Numbered from the stretch's first letter, positions 17,849-26,338 are shown. The stretch is DNA of 64,000 bases from Nocardioides potassii (GCF_021648885.1 NZ_JAKJHZ010000003.1:124001-188000), one strand, 5' to 3'. Program-made: numbers and translations. Notes: generated from the letters alone by a model not told the origin.

Positions 17849-17980
17849 ATGTTGTGGCTCCTGCTGATCGTCGTCCTCGGCGTCGTCGCCTACCGCTACC
17901 GGGTCAAGCTCCTCGCGAAGCTCCTCGGCCAGCCCGAGCGCCGCATCGAGCGCCAGATCGGCCGCAAGAAGAACTACTAG
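17849..17980 (+). CDS. Conserved-type small membrane protein (43 aa)
   Basis: The frame ATG to TAG encodes one hydrophobic helix (MLWLLLIVVLGVVAY) followed by a strongly basic amphipathic tail ending RQIGRKKNY. This is the topology of a single-pass inner-membrane peptide with a cytoplasmic positive tail. Similar tiny proteins precede the DinG-like helicase in related actinobacteria as far as I recall, but no function is known to me. Confidence 0.6.
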   Translation: MLWLLLIVVLGVVAYRYRVKLLAKLLGQPERRIERQIGRKKNY

Positions 17981-18036
17981 TCACCTCTGTGGATGGCGTA
18001 CGACGTCGTGTCGGCGCCGCCCCGTAGGGTTCTCTG

Positions 18037-20037
18037 GTGCCCGAGACCGCCACGACCTCCGCGCCCGTCAGCGAGGTGCTCGCGCAGGCGGTCAGCGGCC
18101 TCGGCGGGCAGCAGCGCGACGGCCAGGTGCAGATGGCCCAGGAGGTCGCCGACGCCATGGAGCAGGGCCGGCACCTGCTCGTCCAGGCCGGCACCGGCAC
18201 CGGCAAGTCGCTCGGCTACCTGGTCCCGGCGATGCTCCACGACAAGCGCGTCGTGGTCGCCACGGCGACCCTCGCGCTCCAGCACCAGCTCGTCGAGCGC
18301 GACCTCCCGCGGCTGGTCGAGGCGGTCAAGGGCGTGCCCGGCCTCGACACGTCGTACGCCGTCCTGAAGGGGCGGTCCAACTACGCCTGCCTGCACCGCA
18401 TCCGGGCCGGCGTCCCCGACGACCAGGGCACCCTCGTCGACGTCCCGACGGGGTCGATGGCCGAGAAGGTCCTCGAGCTGCGGGCGTGGGCCGAGGAGGA
18501 GTCCGAGCAGGGCGGCTCGGGCGAGCGCGACAACGCACCGCGCCACACCGACCGCGAGTGGCGGCAGGTCGCGGTCAACCACCGCGAGTGCCTCGGCGCC
18601 TCGAAGTGTCCCTTCGGCGCGGAGTGCTTCGCCGAGCTCGCGCGCGAGAAGGCGCAGCGCAGCCACCTGATCGTCACCAACCACTCCCTCCTCGCGATCG
18701 ACGCGATCGAGGACGTCCCGATGATCCCGGACTACGACACGGTGGTGATCGACGAGGCGCACGAGCTGGTTGCCCGCGTCACCCAGGCGGCGACCGACGA
18801 GCTCGGCGCGGGTGACATCGAGCGGGCGGCCCGTCGCTCGTCCCGGTGGACGGCCGACGCCGACGGCGACCCGGCCGGTGACCTCGAGGACGCCGCCGCC
18901 GCCCTGGCCGAGGCGATCGAGGCGACCCCGCCCGGGCGGATCGACCAGGTGTCGACGCAGCTGGCCGACGCGCTGGTCCTCGTGCGCGACGCCGCGCGCG
19001 CCTGCCTGTCGGCGTACCCCCGCGAGTCACCCGGTGGTGATAGCGAGGGCGACGCCGGCCGTACCCAGGCCAAGGGCATGGTGCAGGAGGTCTTCGTCAA
19101 CGCCGAGCGGATGGCCGCCGGCTCCGATCGTGACGTGCTGTGGCTGGGGGAGGCCAGGGACCGGTTCCCGGCGCGGCTCCACGTCGCGCCGCTCCAGGTG
19201 TGGGGCCCCATGCGCGACAAGCTGCTCACCGACAAGACGGTGATCTTCACCAGCGCGACGCTCATGCTCGGTGGCGACTTCAGCGCGGTCGCCACGTCCC
19301 TCGGCCTGAAGCCCACCGAGCGCGAGGGCTCGCTCGTCGCGCCGGCCGACGACGACACCGCGTTGCCGTGGAAGGGCCTCGACGTCGGGTCGCCGTTCGA
19401 CTACGGCCAGCAGTCCATCCTCTACGTCGCTCGCCACCTGCCCCAGCCCGGCCGCGACGGCCTCGGCCAGGCGCAGCTCGACGAGATCTGCGACCTCGTC
19501 GACCAGCTCGACGGGCGCACGCTCGGCCTCTTCTCGAGCCGGCGCGCCGCCGAGACCGCCGCCGAGGCCGTCCGTGCCAGGCTGCCGCACCTCACCACGC
19601 TCGCGCAGGGCGACGCGCAGCTGCCCGAGCTCGCCAAGCAGTTCGTCGAGGACCCGCACACCTGCCTCTTCGGCACGCTCTCCCTCTGGCAGGGGCTCGA
19701 CGTCCCGGGTGACACCTGCCAGCTCGTGATCATCGACCGGATCCCGTTCCCGCGCCCCGACGACCCGCTGATGTCGGCGCGCGCCAAGGCTGCGGACAAT
19801 GCCGGCGGCAACGGGTTCATGGAGGTGTCCGCGACCCACGCCGCGCTGCTGATGGCGCAGGGTGCGGGCCGCCTGATCCGTACGACGACCGACCGCGGCG
19901 TCGTCGCCGTGCTGGACCCGCGGCTCGAGACCGCCCGCTACGGACGGTTCCTCAAGGCCTCGCTGCCGCCGATGTGGTCGACCACCGACCCCGCGCTCGT
20001 GCGCCAGGCGCTCAAGCGGCTGGGTCAGGCCTCGTAG
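18037..20037 (+). CDS. DinG/XPD-family ATP-dependent DNA helicase
   Basis: A 666-aa superfamily 2, Fe-S helicase. Walker A is AGTGTGKSLGYL (near residue 47) and the DEAH box is VVIDEAHELV (near residue 237). The four cluster cysteines are in NYACLHR and then ECLGASKCPFGAECF. C-terminal motif VI is AQGAGRLIRTTTDRG. DinG/YoaA enzymes resolve 5'-tailed, R-loop or replication-fork structures in DNA repair. The start codon is GTG at 18037. The 3' end overlaps the convergent sulfotransferase gene by 13 bp. Confidence 0.93.
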   Translation: MPETATTSAPVSEVLAQAVSGLGGQQRDGQVQMAQEVADAMEQGRHLLVQAGTGTGKSLGYLVPAMLHDKRVVVATATLALQHQLVERDLPRLVEAVKGVPGLDTSYAVLKGRSNYACLHRIRAGVPDDQGTLVDVPTGSMAEKVLELRAWAEEESEQGGSGERDNAPRHTDREWRQVAVNHRECLGASKCPFGAECFAELAREKAQRSHLIVTNHSLLAIDAIEDVPMIPDYDTVVIDEAHELVARVTQAATDELGAGDIERAARRSSRWTADADGDPAGDLEDAAAALAEAIEATPPGRIDQVSTQLADALVLVRDAARACLSAYPRESPGGDSEGDAGRTQAKGMVQEVFVNAERMAAGSDRDVLWLGEARDRFPARLHVAPLQVWGPMRDKLLTDKTVIFTSATLMLGGDFSAVATSLGLKPTEREGSLVAPADDDTALPWKGLDVGSPFDYGQQSILYVARHLPQPGRDGLGQAQLDEICDLVDQLDGRTLGLFSSRRAAETAAEAVRARLPHLTTLAQGDAQLPELAKQFVEDPHTCLFGTLSLWQGLDVPGDTCQLVIIDRIPFPRPDDPLMSARAKAADNAGGNGFMEVSATHAALLMAQGAGRLIRTTTDRGVVAVLDPRLETARYGRFLKASLPPMWSTTDPALVRQALKRLGQAS

Positions 20038-20744
20038 CCGAAGAGCTGGTAGTCGCGGCGGTACATCCGCGCGACCAGCTCGCGGAGCTCGTCCGAGACC
20101 TGTCGGTCGCGACCGCCCGGCGCGGTCTGGTTCTTCGGCGCGGTCAGGACGGCGGGCGCGCCGATCCGCTCGCAGACCTCGGCGAAGTCGCGGTCGAACG
20201 TCTCGAGCCGCCCGACGAAGTCAACGCGATTCAGGTCGATCATCCGGCTCTGCAGCGTGAGGTGCTGGTCGGTCCCCGGCACAGCCGACAGGTCGTGCGT
20301 CGCGGTCCACCGCGCGAACTCCTCGACCACCTGCATCCGCTCGTGCGTCGCCGGGTCGAAGTCGTAGTAGTTGTGGTCCACGACCTTGTCGTGCCACGCC
20401 GACACGAACCGGTCGAGCGGGTCGCGCACGAACGCGAACGTGAAGTAGTCGGCGTACGTCGCCAGCGGGTAGCGCACCCGCATCGCGTGGTCGACGTCGA
20501 GGCGCACACCGTGCGTCTCGCAGTGGTGCCGGATCGTGCGGGTCGCGACCTTCGCCACGCGGTACCAGACGAACCGGTGGCTGTGGCTGATCGTCAGGTT
20601 GTACGCCAGCGGGCTGAGCCACGCCGACGCCTCACCCGCGGCCGTCAACCGCTCGATCTCCGCCTGCCCGGCCGGCGTCAGCCGCCGCCGGTTCCCCTCG
20701 CGCGTGCGGAACACCTCGGGCGCGGGTACGACGGGCTCGGACAT
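20025..20744 (-). CDS. Sulfotransferase family 2 domain protein
   Basis: A 239-aa putative carbohydrate-type sulfotransferase. RVAKVATRTIRHH (near residue 62) fits the 5'-phosphosulfate-binding loop of PAPS enzymes, and FAFVRDPLDRFVSAW (near residue 102) fits the 3'-phosphate motif with its Arg and Ser. The substrate is unknown. It converges on the DinG-like gene with overlapping stop regions. Confidence 0.75.
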   Translation of the reverse strand: MSEPVVPAPEVFRTREGNRRRLTPAGQAEIERLTAAGEASAWLSPLAYNLTISHSHRFVWYRVAKVATRTIRHHCETHGVRLDVDHAMRVRYPLATYADYFTFAFVRDPLDRFVSAWHDKVVDHNYYDFDPATHERMQVVEEFARWTATHDLSAVPGTDQHLTLQSRMIDLNRVDFVGRLETFDRDFAEVCERIGAPAVLTAPKNQTAPGGRDRQVSDELRELVARMYRRDYQLFGYEA

Positions 20745-20772
20745 CGCCGCGAGGCTACCGCGTCAGCACATC

Positions 20773-20820
20773 CGCTGGTCGAGTAGCCGAGCGAGGAGCG
20801 AGCGAGGCGTATCGAGACCC
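20773..20820. repeat. Dispersed repeat, CTGGTCGAGTAGCC family
   Basis: The segment runs from CGCTGGTCGAG to GGCGTATCGAGACC. A related segment lies at 23651-23692 (CTGGTCGGGTTGCC to CGTATCGAGACC), and a diverged copy with inner palindrome GGACGGAGTCCCGTCACGAGA follows at about 20828-20864. These are short intergenic repeats rather than genes. Confidence 0.6.
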
Positions 20821-20867
20821 ACCCACCGCTGGTCGAGGAGGGACGGAGTCCCGTCACGAGACCCGTG

Positions 20868-22085
20868 TCAGTCGAACGCGATCCGCCCCCGCAGCGACTC
20901 CACGTCCGACACCGGCTCCTTGGCGGTCTCCGCGATGACCTCGCGCGCCTTGTCGACGCTGTCCCAGACGTTCCAGAGGAGCACGCCGCGCACCGAGCCG
21001 GACTTCAGGTAGTAGACGACACCCGTCCCGACCTGGCCATCCTTCCAGTCCTCGACCATGTCGAGCTGGCTGCTGGTCTCCCCGACGGCCTCGTAGCCGT
21101 AGTCGAGGATGTCGGACCAGAAGAACGGCGTGTAGTCGTAGGCCTCGTCGGCGCCGGCCATCACCTTGCCGGCGTGCTCGCCGGACTTCTCGGCGTGGTC
21201 GACGTGCTCGACGCGTCGGCGCCCGAGGAGGGAGTCGGGGTACGACGCCACGTCGCCCGCGGCGTACACGTCCGCTGCGCTGGTGCGCAGGTGGTCGTCC
21301 ACGACGACGCCGTTGTCGACGTCGATCCCGGCGGCCTCGGCAAGCCCGGTGCGGGGGAGGACGCCGACGCCGATGACGGCCGCGTCGGCGTTGATGTCGG
21401 TGCCGTCGTCGAGCCGGATCCGGACCCCGCCGTCCTGCTCCTCGCCGCCCTCGACCGAGCCGTGCACGACGGTCACGCCGCGGTCGGCGAACGCCTTGGT
21501 CAGCGTTGCGGCCAGCGCACGCGGGAACATCGTTTCCTGCACGTCCTCGAGGTCGAGGACGAGTGTCACCTGGACGTCGTTCTGCACGAGCGCGGACGTG
21601 AGCTCCGCGCCGATGTAGCCACCACCGACGACGACCACGTGGCTGCCGTTCTCGGCGACCGCACGGAGGCGCTCGTAGTCGGCGGCGGTGCGGTAGTAGA
21701 CGACGCGCGGGCCGGGGTCGACCGCGAGCGTGCGCGGCTCGGCGCCGGTGGCGAGCAGGAGCTTGCCGTAGCCGACGGTGCTGCCGTCAGCCAGTCGTAC
21801 GACGTGCGCGTCCGGGTCGATCTCGGTCACGGTCGTGTCGGTGACGAGGTCGACGTCGGCGTCGTCGTCCAGGTCGCCGGCGAGCGAGCTGCTCTCGAGG
21901 GTCTCGTCGTCCTTGAGCCAGAGGTCCTTGGACAGCACCGGCCGGTAGACCGGCTTGTGCGGTTCGGAGCCGTAGACCCCGATCGTGCCGCTGCTGTCGC
22001 CGGACCGGATGCCCTTCACGGCGCTTGCCGCGGCCACTCCCGCTCCGACGATGACGTAGTCGTAGGTCTTCTCCGCATCGCTCAT
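20868..22085 (-). CDS. FAD/NAD(P)-dependent oxidoreductase (ferredoxin-reductase/AIF type)
   Basis: A 405-aa flavoprotein with two Rossmann folds: FAD site VGAGVAAASA (near residue 14) and NAD(P) site VVGGGYIGAE (near residue 160). ADVYAAGDVA is the second FAD-contact motif. The C-terminal domain (VEHVDHAEKSGEHAG, TPFFWSDI) is that of putidaredoxin-/rubredoxin-reductase and AIF-like proteins. It would pass electrons from NAD(P)H to a ferredoxin or similar partner; no ferredoxin or P450 gene is adjacent. Confidence 0.88.
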   Translation of the reverse strand: MSDAEKTYDYVIVGAGVAAASAVKGIRSGDSSGTIGVYGSEPHKPVYRPVLSKDLWLKDDETLESSSLAGDLDDDADVDLVTDTTVTEIDPDAHVVRLADGSTVGYGKLLLATGAEPRTLAVDPGPRVVYYRTAADYERLRAVAENGSHVVVVGGGYIGAELTSALVQNDVQVTLVLDLEDVQETMFPRALAATLTKAFADRGVTVVHGSVEGGEEQDGGVRIRLDDGTDINADAAVIGVGVLPRTGLAEAAGIDVDNGVVVDDHLRTSAADVYAAGDVASYPDSLLGRRRVEHVDHAEKSGEHAGKVMAGADEAYDYTPFFWSDILDYGYEAVGETSSQLDMVEDWKDGQVGTGVVYYLKSGSVRGVLLWNVWDSVDKAREVIAETAKEPVSDVESLRGRIAFD

Positions 22086-22135
22086 GCGGCCATCGTGTCC
22101 CGCGATGGTTGACCTTTCAACACCCTCTCCACCCC

Positions 22136-22178
22136 CTCGGTGGTTGAGGTGCGAGCGCAGCGAGCCTCGAAACCACGA
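22136..22178. repeat. GGTTGAGGTGCGAG-family repeat, half copy
   Basis: The bases from GGTGGTTGAGGTGCGAG through GCGAGCCTCGAAACCACGA match the left half of the inverted repeat at 11908-11996. It lies just after the lexA stop and, with the inner GTGGTTGAGG / CCTCGAAACCAC pairing, could form a hairpin. Confidence 0.65.
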
Positions 22179-22183
22179 ACCGG

Positions 22184-22906
22184 TCAGAGGCTGCGCAGCA
22201 CCGCCGTCACGACGCCGAGGATCGTGGCGTTGTCGCCGGGGATCGGGTCGTACGCCTCGTTGTGCGGCAGCAGCCAGACGTGGCCGTCCTTGCGCTGGAA
22301 GGTCTTGACCGTGGCTTCGCCGTCGATCATGGCCGCGACGATCTGGCCGTTGGTCGCGGTCTGCTCCTGGCGGATGACGACGTAGTCGCCATTGCAGATC
22401 GCCGCGTCGACCATCGAGTCACCGGAGACCTCGAGGAGGAAGAGCGTGCCGTCGCCGACGAGCTGCTTGGGCAGCGGGAAGACGTCGGTGACCTGCTCCT
22501 CGGCGAGGATCGGGCCGCCAGCGGCGATGCGGCCGACGACGGGGATGTTGATCGCGGTGGGCGCGACGTCGCCGATGCCGGTCTCGTCGACGAGCGACTC
22601 CTCGCCGCTGGAGATCGAGCGGCGGGCTGCCATCACCTCGGGGAGGAACACCTCGAGGGCGCGTGGACGGTTGGGGTCGCGCTTGAGGAAGCCCTTGCTC
22701 TCCAGGACGCGGAGCTGGTGGGCGACGCTCGAGGACGACGTCAGGCCGACGGCCTGACCAATCTCGCGCATCGACGGCGGGTAGCCCTTGCTCTCGATCG
22801 AGTCCTTGATCGTGGCGAGCACGCGCTGCTGGCGCGGGGTGAGCCCGGTGGCGTCCGGGGGACCGTCCGGCATCTCGATGACTGTCTTGTCGTCCGACCT
22901 GGCCAT
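22184..22906 (-). CDS. lexA: SOS regulatory repressor LexA
   Basis: A 240-aa repressor-protease. The N-terminal winged helix ([35 protein letters not shown]) binds SOS boxes. The C-terminal S24 peptidase domain has the Ala-Gly self-cleavage site in RIAAGGPIL, the catalytic Ser in SGDSMVDA and the catalytic Lys in GEATVKTF. The start is ATG at 22906, where the conserved actinobacterial N-terminus begins. Three LexA-type boxes upstream indicate autoregulation. Confidence 0.96.
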   Translation of the reverse strand: MARSDDKTVIEMPDGPPDATGLTPRQQRVLATIKDSIESKGYPPSMREIGQAVGLTSSSSVAHQLRVLESKGFLKRDPNRPRALEVFLPEVMAARRSISSGEESLVDETGIGDVAPTAINIPVVGRIAAGGPILAEEQVTDVFPLPKQLVGDGTLFLLEVSGDSMVDAAICNGDYVVIRQEQTATNGQIVAAMIDGEATVKTFQRKDGHVWLLPHNEAYDPIPGDNATILGVVTAVLRSL

Positions 22907-22969
22907 GACTGGGAACCTCTCGACGCGGGAAGCAAGTCCGCTCACCGTAGTCCTCGGGCCAGCCCGGGA

Positions 22970-22985
22970 TCAAACACCTGTTCGA
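22970..22985. promoter_or_regulatory. LexA (SOS) box 1, lexA-proximal
   Basis: TCAAACACCTGTTCGA matches the actinobacterial consensus TCGAAC-n4-GTTCGA at all but one defined position. It lies 64 bp upstream of the lexA start. Confidence 0.75.
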
Positions 22986-23019
22986 ACCCGCGTGTCGCCT
23001 GCAGATGTCATACGACACG

Positions 23020-23035
23020 CCGAACAGTTGTTCGA
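23020..23035. promoter_or_regulatory. LexA (SOS) box 2
   Basis: CCGAACAGTTGTTCGA matches TCGAAC-n4-GTTCGA with one mismatch at the first base. It sits midway between the divergent lexA and LysM genes. Confidence 0.8.
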
Positions 23036-23071
23036 TCGAGTGCTTGCGTTGTTCGAACACGTGCTCTAACG

Positions 23072-23087
23072 TCGTACACCTGTTCGA
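23072..23087. promoter_or_regulatory. LexA (SOS) box 3, LysM-proximal
   Basis: TCGTACACCTGTTCGA matches TCGAAC-n4-GTTCGA with one mismatch. It lies 115 bp upstream of the LysM gene and is immediately followed by another GATCGAAC half-site. Confidence 0.75.
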
Positions 23088-23202
23088 TCGAACGTCTGAT
23101 CGACCGCCGCAGTTCGGTAGCTCCAGACCCACTGTCGGTGGCTCCGTCTAGACATGGATCAACACCAAGTCCACACCGGCTGATCTTCCCCAGGAGGCCA
23201 CG

Positions 23203-23553
23203 ATGAGCACCCTCAGCCTTGCACCCGCGTTCGTTTCCACCACCGCCCGCCGCTCGACGGTCCGCCTGACCCGCCGCGGTCGGCTCGTGGTGTTCCTGAC
23301 CTCCCTGATGATCGTTCTGGCTGCCGCGTTCGTGCTGGCCGGCGGCGCGGTCGGTACCGGCGAGGCCGGCCAGCCTGCGCCCACCGAGATCGTCCAGGTC
23401 GCGCCCGGCGACACGCTGTGGGGCATCGCCAGCGAGATCGCGACCGACGGCGACGTCCGCGGCGTGATGAACGAGATCGAGCGGCTCAACGCCCTCGACT
23501 CCACCGGCCTCGCAGCCGGCCAGAAGCTCCGCGTCCCGGTCCGCACCGACTGA
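23203..23553 (+). CDS. LysM-domain membrane-anchored protein, probable SOS cell-division inhibitor
   Basis: A 116-aa protein: a basic N-terminus, one TM helix (VVFLTSLMIVLAAAFVLAGG, about residues 29-48), then an extracytoplasmic LysM domain (QVAPGDTLWGIASEIA to LAAGQKLRVPV) that would bind peptidoglycan. Small TM-LysM proteins divergent from lexA include YneA of Bacillus and DivS of Corynebacterium, which block division during the SOS response. The three LexA boxes between it and lexA support the same role here. The function is inferred from context and architecture. Confidence 0.85.
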   Translation: MSTLSLAPAFVSTTARRSTVRLTRRGRLVVFLTSLMIVLAAAFVLAGGAVGTGEAGQPAPTEIVQVAPGDTLWGIASEIATDGDVRGVMNEIERLNALDSTGLAAGQKLRVPVRTD

Positions 23554-23606
23554 CGCAGAGGCCTCCATCAGCCGACTCGACCCCGGCTGGTGGACCAAGG
23601 GGAAGA

Positions 23607-23636
23607 CGAGGGGCGGGCCCAGCGGCCCGCCCCTCG
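23607..23636 (+). terminator. Terminator hairpin after the LysM gene
   Basis: A perfect 13-bp GC stem (CGAGGGGCGGGCC and its reverse complement) with a CAGC loop, followed by CACATTTGTT. The position 53 bp after the stop codon fits an intrinsic terminator. Confidence 0.8.
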
Positions 23637-23650
23637 CACATTTGTTCCGT

Positions 23651-23692
23651 GCTGGTCGGGTTGCCGCGAGGAACGAGCGGCGTATCGAGACC
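23651..23692. repeat. Dispersed repeat, CTGGTCGAGTAGCC family
   Basis: GCTGGTCGGGTTGCCGCGAG leads to GGCGTATCGAGACC, a shortened relative of the repeat at 20773-20820. Confidence 0.55.
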
Positions 23693-23801
23693 GGATCTCC
23701 GCAGTTCGCTGGTTCTCCACAGGCTTTGCCGAGGGACTGTTTTTCGAACGGCTCCCTTGGGTAGTTTCAGCATGCTGACGTTGTCTCGGGAAGGCACACC
23801 A

Positions 23802-24317
23802 ATGCACGTACGCCTCGCGCTCGCCCTGGCCGGCGTCCTGCTGCTTGCGGGCTGCACCGACGACCCCGATCCCACGCCGAAGATCCCTGAACCGACCTCG
23901 AGCTCACCGTCGCCTACAGCCAGCGAGTCCGAGACGCCAAATGCGGAGAGCGCGGAGGACTTCATTCGGAAATGGGCAGCAGTTGAGGCGCAGATGGAGA
24001 ACACGGGCGAGACGGCTGAGTACCGCGCGATGTCGAAGGGCTGCAAGGCGTGCAGTGAGCTCGCGGACAACGTTGAACGCGTATACGAAGCTGGCGGCTA
24101 CCTGAAGTGGGATGGGTGGCAGATCAAGCGCATCACTCAGCGAGAGTTCCAGGACAACCAGTATGTCGTAAAGGTTGTCTCCAGGCCTACTGAGTACAAG
24201 GAGTCAAGCAACGGGGCGGTTAAGAAGCTGGCTGGTGGCCCCGGCGCGCATCTGCTGACGCTTAAGACGTTGGGTGACTCCTGGCTCGTGGTCGACAAGG
24301 GCGCGGTTTCGCAATGA
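23802..24317 (+). CDS. Putative lipoprotein (DUF6318-like)
   Basis: A 171-aa predicted lipoprotein: a signal peptide with lipobox LLLAGC (lipidated Cys near residue 19), a Pro/Ser/Thr linker, then an alpha+beta domain. SKGCKACSEL holds a close cysteine pair, and the ending is DSWLVVDKGAVSQ. The pattern resembles the DUF6318 family of actinobacterial surface lipoproteins, from memory only. The stop overlaps the next start (ATGA), so the two are probably co-translated. An ATG ten codons earlier is possible, but the lipoprotein signal begins at MHVRLALAL. Confidence 0.75.
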   Translation: MHVRLALALAGVLLLAGCTDDPDPTPKIPEPTSSSPSPTASESETPNAESAEDFIRKWAAVEAQMENTGETAEYRAMSKGCKACSELADNVERVYEAGGYLKWDGWQIKRITQREFQDNQYVVKVVSRPTEYKESSNGAVKKLAGGPGAHLLTLKTLGDSWLVVDKGAVSQ

Positions 24318-25120
24318 GCGTTGGTCGGGTTCTCGTGGTTTCCATGGTGGCTGCATTGCTCACGCTTATCGGCCCGGCCGCCTCTGCCGACTGCAACGAG
24401 AGCGCCGACTTTGGATCGGCGTTCGAGGAGTGTCACTTCCTGTCGGCTGCGGACATTGAAGAGCAGAAGACCGAGTACCCGACCGCCACCTGGACCGTCC
24501 GGCAGCTCTGCAAGGACGACGGCCGCACCCTCGAGGGCGCGTGCTTCAACCCGCAGGACTGCACGACCGCGGCCGGGGTGCCGGGCACGCGCTACACGCT
24601 CTACCGGGACGGAGTGAACGTCGGCACCGCTTGCCTGACCGCAGACGAGGAGCGCAAGGTCGGCGACCCGCCGCCGATCCGCGTCCTGGTGCTGAGGGCG
24701 TTCGAAACCCTGGACTGGCCGGCGTCCGAGCTGGTGGTCCAGCCGCCGGGCGGCAAGACGCTGGTAAATCTTGAGACGAACTTCTACACCGACAACTCCG
24801 AGGCGACGAGCATCCCCGTGACGCTGGTGCGGTCGCACGTCGTCGTGACCGCCGAGCCCATCGCGTACCGCTGGAACTTCGGCGACGGGACCTCGGTGAC
24901 CACGACCAGCCCGGGTGCGCCGTACCCCGACCTCGACGTCTCCCATGTCTACGAGCGGGTGACGGACAAGGTGGTGGTCAGCGTGGACACGCAGTACGGC
25001 GCGGCGAGCTTCAGCGTCAATGGCGGTCCGCCCGAGGAGATCCCGTCGACCATCTGGGTCCCCGGCGAGGGCCAGGACCTCGAGGTCGTCGAGGCGCGCC
25101 CCCAGCTCGTCCTCCGCTAG
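24314..25120 (+). CDS. Secreted PKD-domain protein
   Basis: A 268-aa exported protein overlapping the lipoprotein gene by 4 bp. Signal peptide VLVVSMVAALLTLIGPAASA is followed by a cysteine-rich N-terminal half (at least six Cys: DCNE, EECHF, QLCKDD, GACFNPQDC, TACLT). A PKD-type beta-sandwich comes next (YRWNFGDGTSVTTTSPG, then YPDLDVSHVYE). PKD modules mediate extracellular protein or carbohydrate contacts. It likely works with the lipoprotein; I do not know a named system. Confidence 0.75.
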   Translation: MSVGRVLVVSMVAALLTLIGPAASADCNESADFGSAFEECHFLSAADIEEQKTEYPTATWTVRQLCKDDGRTLEGACFNPQDCTTAAGVPGTRYTLYRDGVNVGTACLTADEERKVGDPPPIRVLVLRAFETLDWPASELVVQPPGGKTLVNLETNFYTDNSEATSIPVTLVRSHVVVTAEPIAYRWNFGDGTSVTTTSPGAPYPDLDVSHVYERVTDKVVVSVDTQYGAASFSVNGGPPEEIPSTIWVPGEGQDLEVVEARPQLVLR

Positions 25121-25164
25121 CGCGGTAATTACGACGCAACATCCGCGTCAGGATCACCGCACAG

Positions 25165-25503
25165 TCAGCGAGCCGCGCGCTTGCCACCAACGGGCCGAGG
25201 CCCGGCGGGAGCATCAGGGGAGGACGGCGGCGACGTGATCCCCAACGCCCGGAGCAGCCGCCCCACGAGCAGCAGCCCGACGAACAGGCAGGCGATCGCG
25301 CCGAGGCAGGCGAGCGCCATGAACCACCACGCCGACGAGCTGCCCCCGCGCGCCGCCGTACCGAAGTCGATGGCGGCGTAGACGAGGTAGCCCCAAGCCA
25401 CCACGCACAGGGTGATCGCGGCGCCGATGGCGAGGGCCGCCTTGTTCAGCGTCCGGGGCGGAGCGGTGCCACGACGCGACCCCGCACGCTTCCCCCTGGA
25501 CAC
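25165..25503 (-). CDS. Small two-TM membrane protein
   Basis: A 112-aa protein with a basic N-terminus (MSRGKRAGSRRG) and two hydrophobic helices (ALAIGAAITLCVVAWGYLVYAA and WWFMALACLGAIACLFVGLLLVG). A Pro-rich basic tail follows. The start is a GTG at 25503; the longer frame upstream is not coding in character. I do not recognise a functional family. Confidence 0.6.
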   Translation of the reverse strand: MSRGKRAGSRRGTAPPRTLNKAALAIGAAITLCVVAWGYLVYAAIDFGTAARGGSSSAWWFMALACLGAIACLFVGLLLVGRLLRALGITSPPSSPDAPAGPRPVGGKRAAR

Positions 25504-25851
25504 GGGTTCATTGTGACGGATGTGACCTGAGTGGGGGAGGGGAACACACGGTCCGAGCGCCCCGACACGCCCGCAGGAGGAGGTCCGTACCGGGCATAAC
25601 GCGGGCTGACCTGCGGTTTTACCTACGACCAGAAATTGATCCGATGAGCTGCGGCGTTCTCTTGCCAAGTGTTGTGGTCGGGACCTAGGGTTACCACTAC
25701 ATCTAGTACTTACATCGCTGTAGTTATCCCCAGCTCGCTCACAGAGGGACAGGGCGTCGCCCACACCCCGGAGCCGGTTATCCACAGCTCATTCACACCC
25801 GACACAGGGCGTATCAAGCGCGCCCGAAACGCGTACGGAGGGAGGACCACC
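25504..25851. other. Intergenic region upstream of nrdR
   Basis: This 348-bp gap is less GC-rich than its neighbours and contains the promoter side of nrdR. I see a NrdR-type box at 25695-25709 and two TTATCCaCAG/TTATCCCCAG-like 9-mers (near 25723 and 25778). These resemble DnaA boxes, but two copies alone do not make an origin. GGGAGGA just before the nrdR ATG is a good ribosome-binding site. No gene was found in the gap. Confidence 0.5.
25695..25709. promoter_or_regulatory. Candidate NrdR box
   Basis: CACTACATCTAGTAC resembles the known NrdR operator pattern (CACTATATCTAGTGT type) at 12 of 15 positions. It lies about 145 bp before nrdR, consistent with autoregulation of the nrdR-nrdJ unit. 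NrdR sites normally come in pairs, and I could not identify a convincing second box. Confidence 0.4.
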
Positions 25852-26328
25852 ATGCACTGTCCCTACTGCAAGAACGAGGACACCAAGGTCCTCGACTCCC
25901 GGGTCGCCGACGACGGCGGCTCGATCCGCCGACGCCGTACGTGTGCCGAGTGCGACCGCCGTTTCACGACGGTCGAGAAGATGCAGCTCACCGTGCTCAA
26001 GCGCTCCGGCGCCACCGAGCCGTTCAACCGCGACAAGGCGATCGCCGGGGTCCGGAAGGCCTGCAAGGGCCGCCCGGTCACCGACGCACAGCTCGCCTGC
26101 CTGGGCCAGGAGGTCGAGGACGCGCTGCGCCTCAGCGGCCAGGCCGAGTTCGACGCCAACGAGGTCGGGCTCGCGATCCTCGCCCCGCTCCGCGCGCTCG
26201 ACGAGGTGGCCTACCTCCGCTTCGCGAGCGTCTACCGCGCCTTCGAGTCGGCCGCCGACTTCGAGAACGAGATCGAGATCATGCGGCTCGAACGCGCTAC
26301 CCACGATCAGCCCGCCACGACGGGCTGA
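25852..26328 (+). CDS. nrdR: Transcriptional repressor NrdR
   Basis: A 158-aa nucleotide-sensing repressor of ribonucleotide reductase genes. The N-terminal zinc ribbon has CPYC and CAEC pairs (residues 3-6 and about 31-34). The ATP-cone domain follows ([20 protein letters not shown]). The start MHCPYCKN is invariant in the family. It lies 110 bp upstream of nrdJ, the usual target. Confidence 0.96.
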   Translation: MHCPYCKNEDTKVLDSRVADDGGSIRRRRTCAECDRRFTTVEKMQLTVLKRSGATEPFNRDKAIAGVRKACKGRPVTDAQLACLGQEVEDALRLSGQAEFDANEVGLAILAPLRALDEVAYLRFASVYRAFESAADFENEIEIMRLERATHDQPATTG

Positions 26329-26338
26329 CCCCCATACG

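Noticed and set aside
25720..25790. Replication origin from DnaA-box-like 9-mers
   Set aside because: Only two TTATCC-type sites, with no dnaA/dnaN neighbours and no AT-rich unwinding tract.
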